Source: Isochrysis galbana (lineage: Eukaryota; Haptophyta; Isochrysidales; Isochrysidaceae). From it: a stretch of 64,000 bases of DNA. The notes beneath the pieces were generated by a model that saw nothing but the letters and a program-made list of their open reading frames with translations, did not search any database and had not been told where the DNA came from. The stretch spans positions 1,427,797-1,491,796 of the forward strand of contig CM030942.1 in the NCBI GenBank assembly GCA_018136815.1. Reading direction: 5' to 3'. A program made the translations under genes and the position numbers. Shown one piece after another: positions 1 to 9,935 of this stretch; the first letter of the stretch is position 1, and every line of letters starts with the position of its first letter.

Positions 1-371
1 GAGCGGGCGATGCATGCTTGCGCTCGCGCGCTCGCGTGTTCTCCGTCGACCAGGCGACAGGTGCGCTTAGCGAGGTTCGCTACAATGAGACCGACCGTGA
101 CGTGTTTCATTGTCTTAGCGAGGTGGAAGTGCCCGCCTTCTACTCGCACGTGCGCGCGCTCGAAGAGGCCCTCGATAAGAGCGAGATGCACTTCAAATTG
201 ACACCGGGTGTTGCGCTCATCCTGGACAACCGACGGACCCTGCATGGCCGCGTCGGTTTTACTGGTAGAAGGAACCTAGTAGGCTGCTACTTGACTGCTG
301 ATGACTGGAGGTCGAACTTGAGGGTTAAGCGAGCCAGGAAGCTCGCCATCCAGGAAGCGTCAGTACCATGA
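1..371 (+). CDS. Trimethyllysine / gamma-butyrobetaine dioxygenase, C-terminal part
   Basis: This is the 3' end of a Fe(II)/2-oxoglutarate oxygenase of the TauD-like BBOX1/TMLHE family, which acts in carnitine biosynthesis. The frame is open at the window edge (codons run from base 3), so the 5' part lies outside. What remains is the last ~120 residues. It has the family's signature block LDNRRTLHGRVGFTGRR followed by GCYLTADDW near the C terminus; the His in that block is the second iron-binding His and the Arg further on is expected to bind 2-oxoglutarate. The stop is TGA at 369-371. The sequence does not separate trimethyllysine dioxygenase from gamma-butyrobetaine hydroxylase; the former is slightly favoured by the GCYLTADDW block. 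The first Fe ligands (HxD) are upstream and cannot be checked. Confidence 0.8.
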   Translation, partial: AGDACLRSRARVFSVDQATGALSEVRYNETDRDVFHCLSEVEVPAFYSHVRALEEALDKSEMHFKLTPGVALILDNRRTLHGRVGFTGRRNLVGCYLTADDWRSNLRVKRARKLAIQEASVP

Positions 372-622
372 TCATCGCTACAATCTCTGACTTCTCTTTG
401 TGCGACAGCAACAGCCATCACCATCACCACTACCTTCCACCACATTTCCGGCTGTTTTGCCGCTGCGCTCGAAGTCTGCCATTGTCACCTTCGTCCTCTT
501 GACTAGTATAGTAGTATCTTTCAGCGTAAGCTGCGTGTGTTCGAATTGCGCGTGCTATGAGTCGCATGCTGTGAAGAATGCGCCCAGTATGTTATGGTTG
601 ACAAATCAGCTACACAATAGCA
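372..622. other. Intergenic, no gene seen
   Basis: Downstream flank of the dioxygenase gene. It carries pyrimidine-rich sequence, and no coding pattern is recognised. The 3' end of an inverted LINE copy begins at its right edge. Confidence 0.5.
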
Positions 623-1400
623 GCGAAAAAAAAAACCTTTTAATTTTCTCTCCACGCGCGCGGCTACGGGGTTGTCTATTGTAGCCACGCCCAGATCCCT
701 TCCTCTCCTCTCACTTCCCGCCTTGCGGCAACTCCCCTCGTGCTCTACATAGGGGCCCGGGTCGTGGGGGGGGCTGGGTCGGGCGGGGTGCATCGGCCCT
801 CAGTGGTCTGTCCTCGCCTTCCTCCTGTGCCTCTGGGTGGCCGGTTTCTTGCTGCTGTGGTGTAGGTGTCGCGCCGTTGCTGAGGTGCCTCATGCTCGTG
901 AGTTGTTCTTCTTCGTGGGTGGTCCTTTCAGGGAGGGGGGGGAGGGGAGGGTGTGCCTCGACCTCAGGCGAGCCTTTCGGCGAGGCCAATCGCTTCCGCC
1001 ACAAGGCCGAGGTTGTCGCTCATTCTTAGTTTACCTTTGTTGTCTTCTGTAAATATCGGGGCGCTGAGCTCCGCTGACCTTTTTATTTTAGGTTTTCTAC
1101 CCTGGGCCGCCGTGCGAGTGCGCATCGGGCGACAGGTTTTCGACGGAGTTAGGCCCCTCACCAGGGTGGTGAATCTTAAGAGCGTGGATTCTAAGACCGG
1201 TATGTAGTGGTATACATGTGATTCGTACTCTATTCTGTAGAAGTCTCTTATTATGTACCTCCAGGCTATGATGTAGAGGGTTTTCAGGCTGTCGGGGGTG
1301 GTCGCGTCTGGGTATGCGAATAGCCTATCCTTTGTTTTCTGCCCATGTGACCTATTCGTTTTCGGAATGTAGTTAGCGATCGCATCTATGGTACCAAATG
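623..1400 (-). mobile_element. LINE (non-LTR retrotransposon) 3' end, truncated
   Basis: On the minus strand the frame 964-1407 matches the last ~120 residues of the LINE at 16.8-20.7 kb (shared: IIAWRYIIRDFYRIEYES, a basic Gln-Gly-Arg-Lys-Pro segment, and an N/DNKG motif before the stop). It is followed by ~340 bp of 3' untranslated sequence, also found in the plus-strand copy at 1.4-1.9 kb, and ends in a T-tract (rc of the A-run at 624-632). The copy is 5'-truncated, as is usual for LINEs after incomplete reverse transcription. Confidence 0.75.
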
Positions 1401-1898
1401 CGCACACGCACGGCGGCCCAGGGCAGAAAACCTAAGCTAAAGAGACCGCTGGAGCTTAGCGCCCCCATCTTTATAGAAAACGACAAAGGAAACCTAACAC
1501 TTAATGACAACCTCGGCCTCGTGGCAGAGGCAATCGGCATAGCCGGAAAGCTCGCCTGAAGCAGAGGCGCGTCTCCCTCTTCGAAGACACCCCAGAAGAT
1601 ACGGGCGCCGAGAGCAAAGACGCCGCAGCAACAACAAACCACTTACACCGACACAGCGAGAAACGGGCCACCCAGAGGCACAGGAGGAAGGCGTGGACAG
1701 ACCACTAGCTAGGGGCCGGTGCACCCCCGCCCTACCCAACCCCCAACCCCCCCACAACCTGGGCCCCTAAGTAGAGCACGAGGGGAGACGCCGCAAGGCG
1801 GGAAGCGAGGGAGAGGAAGGGAAGTGGGCGTGGCTACGATAGACAGCTACACAGCCGCGCGCGAGGTGTGAACTATAAAAGGTTTTTTTTTAGTAGCT
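1390..1898 (+). mobile_element. LINE 3' end, inverted relative to the preceding copy
   Basis: The plus strand from ~1393 reads a short C-terminal LINE segment (RTRTAAQGRKPKLKRP, then a stop near 1560) and continues into the same 3' UTR as the minus-strand copy, including the AAAAGG + T-run end at 1878-1893. Together the two copies form a head-to-head arrangement with their 5' truncation points meeting near 1.39 kb. Confidence 0.7.
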
Positions 1899-1929
1899 GC
1901 TAGCTGCTAGTAGCTAGTAGATATGGTCC

Positions 1930-2170
1930 GGTGACCCGTGACCCGCCCCCCCCCCCCCTGGATCCGTTCCCCCCTTTCTCTTGTGCCTACCGGGCTGGCG
2001 GCGGCCTAAGTCCCGACTTATCCTGTAAAGAGGCGCGGAACTTACCTATTTTTCGGTGGTCGGGGCTCTCGCTCCGCCCACCGCCCACCCCCTTCTCCGC
2101 GCTCTCTCTCCCCTCTCCTGCGGCACGCGCGATGGCGCGCCTGCGGCAGGCCTGCAGTTGCAGATGTCAA
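1930..2170 (+). repeat. GC-rich dispersed repeat, partial copy
   Basis: Starts after a C-run and shares long stretches with 11.94-12.17 kb, including ATTTTTCGGTG, CTCGCTCCGCCCACC-like sequence and GATGGCGCGCCTGCGGCAGG. Function unknown; probably part of a retroelement family. Confidence 0.6.
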
Positions 2171-2472
2171 ATGACCACGGACGTGTTCCAAAGCTTCATT
2201 CCTTCGTCACTGTGGTTCTCTCCTGAATGAAATGATCTGTCCTAACCAGCGTTGAGTCACGCTGTGGGGGAGTGTTTGAGTCTGAGCTTTTTTTGTATAA
2301 GTGTCAGATCTACTCCCAGTGAAGGGGAGCGGAACGTAGCAGTGACACCGTCGTTGTCTCGAAAGCGATAGAGTAGAGTAGCCTACTGATGTTCTCCTTG
2401 GTCTACACGATGCTGTTATCATTCACTGGGCCCCCGAGGGTTGGGGCCAAACACCCCGCGTGGGCCCGCCCA

Positions 2473-3783
2473 ATGTCGTCCAACTGGATGGCGCTGCAGG
2501 CGAAGCTGGGCAGTGGTGGGAGGCGGGCAGCGGCGGGTGAAGAGCGGACCGGCCGGCCGGCGATGGCGAAACCTGCGCTCAAGCCGAAGGGCGGCGCCAG
2601 GAAAAAGGCGTGCAAGACGGGTGAGCAGCGCAGAGCGGAGACAGCCCCTGCGATCCTGAAGAAAAAAAAGATGAAGAAAACAAAGGGCACGGAAGCAGCG
2701 CCCAGAGAGAGTGGGTCGAATGGTCCGAACGGTAGAGATTCAGGCAAGGACACTCGCTCGTCGGGAACATCGAGGCAAAAGAGCAAGACCAAGGAGACGA
2801 AGCATACCAAAACGCAGCCAGCGGCAGAGCAAGGAGTCAAGAAAGCTCCAGGCCAGAAACGGAAGATGAGCTTACCTGTACAGACGCAGCCAGCGTCAGC
2901 GGCAGGGCATGTGAGCAAAAGGCAGAAGGGCGCTTCCTCATCCCATGCAAGTGAGTCATCATCTTCGGTCAAGACGGAGACAAAGGGAAAAGGTCCTAGC
3001 GCAGGGTATGGCTTCGGCGCAGGCCGTGGCAGAAACCCACCTGCGGCCAAACCAGCAATCACACCAGCTACTTCAATTGTACGGATCACGGCCGCTACCA
3101 CGAATAATTTCACCCCAGCATCGCTCGCGCTTTCCAAGCCGATCCCCATGGTGGAGTTGTCCCCGAAACCATACCGCGCTCATGAATCCACCTTGACAGA
3201 ATTGCTCGCCCTTGACTGTGAGATGGTGGGCGTTGGCTCTGCCGGGACGCGGTCGGCCTTGGCCCAAATAGTTATTGTGAACTCGCGCGAGGAACTGGTC
3301 TATTCCACTTTCGTGCGCCCTCGCGAGAAGGTGACAGACTTCCGGACAAGGGTGAGCGGAATCCGACCACATGACTTTGTGCACGCCTTGTCTTTCCAGC
3401 AAGCACAGACCGAAGTAGCACGGCTCATGTACAAACGGCAACTCGTCGGCCACGCCTTGCACAATGATTTGAAGGCGCTGCAGCTTTCGCATCCCAAGGC
3501 ATCATTGCGAGACACTTCGCTGTTTCCTCGGTACCGGCATCAAAATGGTGCTCTTTCACGAGCTCGCAAGCTGTCTGAACTTGCGCACGAGATGCTTGGC
3601 ATGCGGATACAAATGGGGGCGCATTCTCCTCTAGAGGACGCCATTGCGGCCCTTCGCCTTTACAAGTTGCACGCTGCTGAATGGGAACGTTCGCTGAGGC
3701 ACCCGAAAATGTCATCGGGCGGTAAATCGAAAAAGAAGCGCCACAAACAATTGGCCTCCTTCCGTAATGAACGACTCTTGTGA
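2473..3783 (+). CDS. REXO4: REXO4/Rex4-type 3'-5' exonuclease
   Basis: Predicted DEDDh-family exonuclease of the REXO4 (Rex4) group, nucleolar proteins linked to rRNA processing. The preferred start is the ATG at 2473, giving 436 aa; an in-frame ATG at 2389 would add 28 residues, but that upstream stretch resembles a repeated sequence also near 9.67 kb, and SSNWMALQAKL right after 2473 matches the N-terminal NW-x-x-L motif of the family. Residues ~20-230 are a basic, low-complexity Lys/Ser-rich region likely to hold nuclear/nucleolar targeting signals. The exonuclease domain is ~235-400: ExoI motif LALDCEMVGVG (catalytic Asp and Glu), ExoII HNDLKAL, ExoIII HSPLEDA (His and Asp). All five catalytic residues are present. 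The gene is intronless. The C terminus is basic. Confidence 0.9.
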   Translation: MSSNWMALQAKLGSGGRRAAAGEERTGRPAMAKPALKPKGGARKKACKTGEQRRAETAPAILKKKKMKKTKGTEAAPRESGSNGPNGRDSGKDTRSSGTSRQKSKTKETKHTKTQPAAEQGVKKAPGQKRKMSLPVQTQPASAAGHVSKRQKGASSSHASESSSSVKTETKGKGPSAGYGFGAGRGRNPPAAKPAITPATSIVRITAATTNNFTPASLALSKPIPMVELSPKPYRAHESTLTELLALDCEMVGVGSAGTRSALAQIVIVNSREELVYSTFVRPREKVTDFRTRVSGIRPHDFVHALSFQQAQTEVARLMYKRQLVGHALHNDLKALQLSHPKASLRDTSLFPRYRHQNGALSRARKLSELAHEMLGMRIQMGAHSPLEDAIAALRLYKLHAAEWERSLRHPKMSSGGKSKKKRHKQLASFRNERLL

Positions 3784-4190
3784 CGCAGGGTGCAATCATT
3801 GCCTTTATTTTGTCGCAATTGTACTTTGCCATAATTCTGCGCATATTGACCAATTCACCTATCAAATGAATCAAATCTTCTGCCGTGACCTTCTGCTTTC
3901 ACCTCGCTGATTCGGCAAAGCGCATGCCCAGTGCTTACTCTCGTGACATGCAACGAAATATTTATACTACTAGGCGCCACTACTACTATTTGACCATACA
4001 CCGGCTGTGCAGCCCTCTACAATATGTGCTCCTACGCGTGCGCCAAGGCATATGCTGCGTTGTTGCGGGTGAGGAGGGTTTGACAAACCATGTTAGGATC
4101 ACCAAGGGCGTCCTCTCTCCCCCGCCTCTTGAGAGCTCCGCCCCGTTAGATTTAGATATCATAGACATAGAGGATAGAGGCTGCCTCCCC
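3784..4190. other. Intergenic, no gene seen
   Basis: AT-richer sequence between the exonuclease gene and a LINE remnant. Short open frames occur on both strands, but none has a recognisable domain or supporting splice pattern. Confidence 0.4.
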
Positions 4191-4195
4191 AGGTC

Positions 4196-4737
4196 GTGTT
4201 CCGTCAATTATGGGTTGTCATACTGGTACCCAGTATCCTCACGCGCGAGGGAGCGCTTTTACAGCCCATATGGCGCAACGACCACATCCCCCCTCCTAAC
4301 ATCCGCGCCCATGTGGGCAAGGGCAAGGGCAAGACTGTGGGAATCCCTAAATACCAACGTTGTCCACAACGTTTGCTTAAAGACGGTGCCTTCATGACGC
4401 CCTACAAGAAGACAGAATGCTCGGCGTATCTCGAGCACCTACCGTACGAGTTCGTACACGAAGGTCGCACGATCCGAAAAGGAGAATTCTTAGATTCGTG
4501 GGATGAAGTAGTAAGTAGCCCACGCAACACGCATCCTTGGACAAGCGTCGGATCGCCCGCCGCCGGACACCAAGGGCGTCGAATATTTTCTTTGTCGCAG
4601 GGCACCACCCTAGGTGAGTCCTCGTGGTGTCGGGTGCATAGTCTGCACATGCCCGTTTGCCTGTCTCGGAATCTGTTTCTTGTGCCTAATCTCCTATCTA
4701 TGGGTGATATGTTTGAAAAAAAATACATCTGAAGATT
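4196..4737 (+). mobile_element. LINE C-terminal fragment, degenerate
   Basis: The frame at 4240-4520 aligns with the region after the reverse transcriptase of the 16.8-kb LINE: TREGALLQPIW against SREGALSQPMW, then TECSAYL against EECAQYL, and KGEFLDSWDEVV against RDKFLETWDIIV. It has diverged more than the other copies, so it belongs to a related subfamily or is old. Its limits are not clear. Confidence 0.65.
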
Positions 4738-5420
4738 CTGGGCTACACACCTACCGTCTACAGGACTCTCACCCTATATCTCCATCGCCCTTATCTTCCC
4801 TCTCCCCACCTCCTCCCCTGCCCCCCTTCTTTCCTTTTTCTTTGGTTTCCGGGGTCCGACCTCGGTGCACTACCTGAGGTCTGGTTTGTTTGGAGTGTGG
4901 TGTTCGGGCAGGCCTTTTGGTTTTTCTCTCTCGTGTGTCTCGTTCTCTCGGCCGTGCTTTGGTGGTTGGGTCTCGTCTAGATCGCGTTGCCTCTAGCGAT
5001 GGCCTCCCTTGCCGGTTGTATTGGTGTTTTATTCGTCCTCTTTGCTTCGCTCTTCGGTCTTCGGTCTCTTGGACTGCGTGCGCAATCCTCAGCTTGGTCC
5101 CGTTCCTGGTAGAGCCATACGTAGTACTTCCGTAGTTCTCTGCGTATCTCCGCGTCTTCCGCGGTCGTGTGTCTCGTGGCTACGTCCGGGGCGTTCCAGT
5201 CCTTTGTGATGTACAGTTCCGGTATCGCGCTGTTCGAGGTTCGAGATTGAAACTTTCGGAAGAATTCTTTCGTCATTCTTTCTTCGTGTTTAAGAGACCC
5301 AACAGCAGAAGATGATTTCTGCTCTGGGTGGTGGGTTCCCGCTAGATGCGCTGTGAGGCGCTCTGGCAAGATCTTGGGCTTTTCTGCTCGCTACAGAGTA
5401 GAGAGCTACGACGAGGCCCG
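4712..5420 (-). mobile_element. LINE copy with large internal deletion
   Basis: On the minus strand, residues from 5289 downward read EERMTKEFFRKFQSRTSNS and RRELRKYYVWLYQER, the linker just before the RT domain of the 16.8-kb LINE. At ~5060 this jumps to the LINE 3' UTR (rc of 4738-4930 matches 20.53-20.70 kb) and ends in AATCTTCAGA plus a T-tract (A-run at 4718-4725). The whole RT domain is therefore missing. Upstream of the shared part the protein differs from the full copy. Confidence 0.75.
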
Positions 5421-6436
5421 TCCTGAGGCCGCCCACGGGTCTCGCCTCATCGATCAGCGCCAGATCAGGCACTGTCAGAGGGAGGATGGCCGCGTGGGCA
5501 GCCTCAACGCGGAGGCTCGTCAGCCACGAGTGGACGGCCGCGCCGGTGAGCTGATCCTAGTTCTCGATGCCGAGGCTTCGAGAGAGGGCCAATCCTGCGA
5601 GGGACGGGTCGGGATGGTCGGGGTGGGGCTTCTGGTAGCCAGGGTAGCCGCGTGCGCGCGCTGTGATGTGCTGGGTGGGCTGCGCGGGCAATGATGCCAG
5701 AGGGTCAGGGGGTGGCCGGACTGTCGGCAGCCCGACACGGCGCTGCATCGGGCGGGAATCAAATGCCAAATGTAGCTTAGATATAAAGGAACCGATCCCC
5801 CCGCGGGCGCGACCGCCAATTCTTTACGGGTAGAGCGTGAGCGCGCGTGACGGAGGGGGGGAGGGGGGGAGAGGGGGGGCGGATCGCACCATTTCTTGGC
5901 GAAGAGCTTTCGTAGCGTCAGGTAGCCCCCCCCGGATGTTTTTTTTTGGGCCTCGCGCCACGGTCAAAAAAAGCAGCCCAACCCTTACTAGTCGTTAAAA
6001 AGCCCCTGATAGACCGCCCTACGCCTAGCTCGCAGGGGTGTCACTTAGTTGCGCTGGCGCGCTTCGGGAGAGATGAAGGTGTCCACGAGCCGATCGCCCG
6101 CGCTGGCGGCCTAGGCGGCAGGAGAGGAGGGGAGCGGCGCGCGCTCCATGACCTTGTGCCGTTTCAAGGATCAAGGATAGTTGATAGTTGGGCATCAATG
6201 TTTTTAGGGGGGCGCGCACATCTCTCACCATAGCACCATAATGTCGCCGATGGCGCACGCAGACGCAGGGTCCCTCCTTGTCCGCTCAGCAGTATGCCTT
6301 TAGTAACCTTTAGTGCGACAAAGAGCAAGGTCCTCCCGTCCATTCAGGAAAATTCGCGGCTTCTCAACCGCTTTCCTACTGTGACACCTCGCCCCCCCCC
6401 CCCCCCCAAGTAAGAGCTTGAGCCAACCTTGGAAAC
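5421..6436. other. No gene recognised; possible remote LINE 5' coding remnant
   Basis: Minus-strand open frames continue upstream of the deleted LINE to ~5.7 kb without a recognisable domain; they may be ORF1-type LINE sequence. From 5.85 kb there are G-runs, and from 6.39 kb a C-run close to the kinesin stop codon. No host gene is supported. Confidence 0.35.
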
Positions 6437-8854
6437 TCAGCCTCGCCGCCGGATGGACGACATCGCGTTTCCCCTCCCATTCGAACGAGCGGCAGCAATC
6501 TTGGCAGCCTTCATGAAAGCGAGAGACCCAGGGTCTTGCTTTATGATGCGATCAGACTGCATCGCTTCGAACTCCTCGTCTTGATCGAGTACATCTGCGC
6601 CGGAGGCCCGTTGAGGGGCCTCAAAGTCGCCTTGGTGCGCAGCATCCGGCTCCGGCTCGTTACCAAAGTTCAAGGCAGCCTCTGGGTATTCTACTTGGGC
6701 CCACGCGTCAAAGTCGTTGAGGAGCTGGGCTTGACAGTTCTCGAGTACTTGTTGAGTATACTGAGCGTCCGACTTGGCCTCGCGAAGCTGATCGAATGCG
6801 GAACGGTAGCTTTGCTTGGATGCCTTGAGTTGTGTGAGGTAGCCATACTCCTCCTCATCGATGACGTCAACGGGCTGGCCGTCGGCGTCAATCTCGGTTG
6901 AGGTGGGGAGGCCTGCACGTTGCTCGCGTTTGCGTTCGAGCAGCTCACGGTACTCATCGATGGCGTGTTTCGCCGAATTGACCTCGTGAGAAAGCCGCTT
7001 CACCTCCGCCTTCTTTTCCCGGAGAGCAGCCTTGTTTTGCGCAAGAGCGTCAGCAAGCTCGCGCCCCTCTCCCATCTTGAATTCCGCGTAGGCGCGGCTA
7101 CGGATGCTTGTGCCTGCGTCGAGGGCATCGGCCGAGTTGCCGGCACCAAACGACTTGGCTGTGTCTCTTGCAGCAGTTGTTTCGGCGAAGCGTTCGCTCG
7201 ATTCTCGTAGCACGCGCATCATCCCCTCTGCAGGTCGAGCGTCAGGTGGCGCCTCACCCACGCCAAAGCCGCTCGAGCCGGCTGCTTCCTCACCAACATA
7301 GACCACCTCGACGCTCGGGTTGGGTTCAATGCTAGCGCTGAGCTGGAAGCCACCGTCCTGCCCAGAGCCGTCGGTGTTGGCCCGCATACGCTGGAATCGC
7401 TCTTCTTGCTCGCGGAAGAGCTCCTTGAATTGGGCAAATATCTCGTTGGCATGGCGGAGGGACGTCACCTCGAGCTGCCCAGTGTCCGTCGTCAGGTACT
7501 GCTTTGCCTGCGCGCGCACTTCGGCTTTCTGTTGTTCGGAGAAGGGCTCGTAGCAAACCGACGATCGATTTGCTAGCTGGTCATGCATCGCTAGCTCGCG
7601 CTTGAGCTCAGAGATTTGTGCATAGCATTTCTGCAACTCCGCCTCTGGCGAGAGCTGCACCTCTGAATTGACGCTCGCGCTGGTAGACACGCTCGACATG
7701 CGTGTCGCAAATCGAAGCGTGGACACTGTCTCCTCAAGCGACATTTCCTCCGTCCGTACATTGGCGATGAGGACTGTTTTACAATTACCGCCCAGTGACT
7801 CTCGCAAGACCGACGTGAGGCGAGAGGAGCGATGCGGGACATGCGCACGACTGCGGGAGCCGAGTGCCATCACCACCTGCTCAAGGAACGTAAGCGACTT
7901 GTTGATTGCCATGGCTTCCCGAACCAGCTGTTCCTTAGCGGCCGGACTGCCAGATGTGGTATTCATACCGGACTGGCTAGAAGCCTTCTTGAGCCTTTCC
8001 GATCCGGCCAAGTCCACCATGGTAAGCCTAGACTTCAGGACCGTTCCTGCATCAGCAATGATGAAAGTAGTTGTAAGCAACGGTTTGGTGAGGGCTATCG
8101 GGGGGTGACGATTGTGGAAATCCAGTCGTCGTACTGGTCGCGGCGGGGGCCAGGCGTAGGCGTGAACGCGTCCAGCCTCACCAGATGACTCAACTCGCGA
8201 CCTGCGCTCGAGTGTGAGCATGTACAAGACATGGGATCGGCTGGATCGGGCGTTGAGCTGATGCTGCGAGACGGCACGGTTTGCCTCGGCCTCGAAGAGC
8301 AGCCGGAGACCTTCCTCCTCAGACTTGATCTCAGGCGCAGACAGACCCTTCACCTCCACAATGCCGGCCCTCTCCGAGATGGAGAGGTCTGTGCGCTCAG
8401 AGCCCGGTAGTGTAGAAAGCAGGTCGTACATATTCTCGTTGTAAATCTCGAGGCACTGGAAGCGGATCCTGTAGCTGAACTCAGGGCGGCTTTCCACCTC
8501 GCGGAAGATGTGCGAAAGCGCGCGCGGCAGCAGCCCCCGCTGATGATAGTCGTGCCCATCGCCAATCATGGTGAATGACTTGCCGGCGCCGGTCTGGCCG
8601 TAGCACATGGCGGTTGCGTTGTATCCTTGCAGCAAGGTTTCGCAGAGTGGCCGGCCCACCTCCTCGAACACGCGATCCTGAGACGCATCGGCGAGCACAG
8701 CGTCGAGCCGGTAGCTCACCCGGTCTGTCTTGCTGTTGCCGCTCATCTGACGGAGTGAAATACTCTGCCCGTCGTCGCCAATCTCGAATGCGCTTCCGCC
8801 AGCGCCACCCGGCCGATTGCGTAGCACAACGCGGATATGCTGGCGGGCCGACAT
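6437..8854 (-). CDS. Kinesin-9 family motor protein
   Basis: Plus-end microtubule motor of the kinesin-9 (KIF9/KIF6) type, a family tied to ciliary central-pair motility. Two exons: 8182-8854 and 6437-8046, with an in-frame 135-bp intron (8047-8181, GTGAGG...GCAG); if retained it would add 45 proline-rich residues in the middle of the motor, and removing it joins ...ESSG to TVLKSRLTMVDLAG. The ATG at 8854 (MSARQHIRVV) is used rather than an upstream TTG. The product is ~760 aa. The motor occupies ~1-350: P-loop GQTGAGKS (~86-93), switch I NARSSRSH, switch II DLAGSER. After the neck, NRSSVCYEPFSEQQK matches the conserved post-motor segment of kinesin-9. The remainder is coiled coil with a disordered C terminus. 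The promoter side faces a long purine-rich tract and a GA microsatellite. Confidence 0.9.
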   Translation of the reverse strand: MSARQHIRVVLRNRPGGAGGSAFEIGDDGQSISLRQMSGNSKTDRVSYRLDAVLADASQDRVFEEVGRPLCETLLQGYNATAMCYGQTGAGKSFTMIGDGHDYHQRGLLPRALSHIFREVESRPEFSYRIRFQCLEIYNENMYDLLSTLPGSERTDLSISERAGIVEVKGLSAPEIKSEEEGLRLLFEAEANRAVSQHQLNARSSRSHVLYMLTLERRSRVESSGEAGRVHAYAWPPPRPVRRLDFHNRHPPIALTKPLLTTTFIIADAGTVLKSRLTMVDLAGSERLKKASSQSGMNTTSGSPAAKEQLVREAMAINKSLTFLEQVVMALGSRSRAHVPHRSSRLTSVLRESLGGNCKTVLIANVRTEEMSLEETVSTLRFATRMSSVSTSASVNSEVQLSPEAELQKCYAQISELKRELAMHDQLANRSSVCYEPFSEQQKAEVRAQAKQYLTTDTGQLEVTSLRHANEIFAQFKELFREQEERFQRMRANTDGSGQDGGFQLSASIEPNPSVEVVYVGEEAAGSSGFGVGEAPPDARPAEGMMRVLRESSERFAETTAARDTAKSFGAGNSADALDAGTSIRSRAYAEFKMGEGRELADALAQNKAALREKKAEVKRLSHEVNSAKHAIDEYRELLERKREQRAGLPTSTEIDADGQPVDVIDEEEYGYLTQLKASKQSYRSAFDQLREAKSDAQYTQQVLENCQAQLLNDFDAWAQVEYPEAALNFGNEPEPDAAHQGDFEAPQRASGADVLDQDEEFEAMQSDRIIKQDPGSLAFMKAAKIAAARSNGRGNAMSSIRRRG

Positions 8855-8869
8855 GGGCACCAAGCCGTG

Positions 8870-9180
8870 CGCCGCAGCGGGAGAGGGGCAGGGAGAGGGG
8901 AAGGGGAGGGAGGGCCCGAGGGGAGAGAACGCGCGGAGGAGTTGAGACAGCGAGAGGGAGCTGCTCCCTCTTCTCGAGTCTTCTTCCCCCTACAGAGAAA
9001 AAAGAGAACGGGGCACCGGTAGAGAAGGAGAGAGAGAAGATCGATCCCCGTACGTCAAAGAAGAGGAGAGGAGAGATATTGTAGTGGGGATTGATAAGGG
9101 GGAGAGGAGCTGGAGGGAGGGAGAGAGAAGAGGATACATCAGAGATTAACATATCAACGGCAGCGGAAGATAGAAGAGAG
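8870..9180. repeat. Purine-rich low-complexity region upstream of kinesin-9
   Basis: G/A-rich plus strand between the kinesin start and the pure GA microsatellite. No gene; it probably holds the 5' UTR/promoter of the minus-strand kinesin, but no element can be named. Confidence 0.5.
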
Positions 9181-9182
9181 AC

Positions 9183-9443
<261 letters not shown>

Positions 9444-9935
9444 ATGAGAAAACGATGGGAAACGGAAACGGAAGGTAGAATGAAGAGTCTTTACATCTTT
9501 ACTACGAGTTGAGGAAGGCCCCCCCTGTATAGTGTTTCAGTGTTTTTAACACTTGTTTTGTAGGATGGAGTTTTCTAGTCCGAGGGGTGAGGTCATCGGT
9601 AGCGAAGCTACCGCGCGAGCTAGCCCTCAATGGTAACTCTGATCTATGTCTATGTTGCTCTTCTCACAGTTACTGGGCCCCACACAGGTTGGGCCGAACA
9701 TGGGCGCCTTCCGACGCTGTTCACTTTGCGCGCATGAGATGAGTGGCGTGACATTGTTGACGACACCGCCTTTGCTGTGAGAATCGAAAATCTATACCCG
9801 CCCGGGTTTGAACCTTCAACATTTCGACTGTCTACTGAAAACCGACACCACCTTCCGCCGCTTTCCGCCTTCCGGTCTTTCTTGGGGACCTCATTCATTT
9901 AACCTACAGCTCTACACACAACGTATCCATCGATT

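Noticed and set aside
2403-3149. 248-codon minus-strand frame opposite REXO4
   Set aside because: It is antisense to a clear exonuclease gene and its composition mirrors that gene's Lys/Ser-rich region.
9775-9860. tRNA-like GGTTCAAACCCGG on the minus strand
   Set aside because: Only a T-loop-like motif; the cloverleaf cannot be completed.
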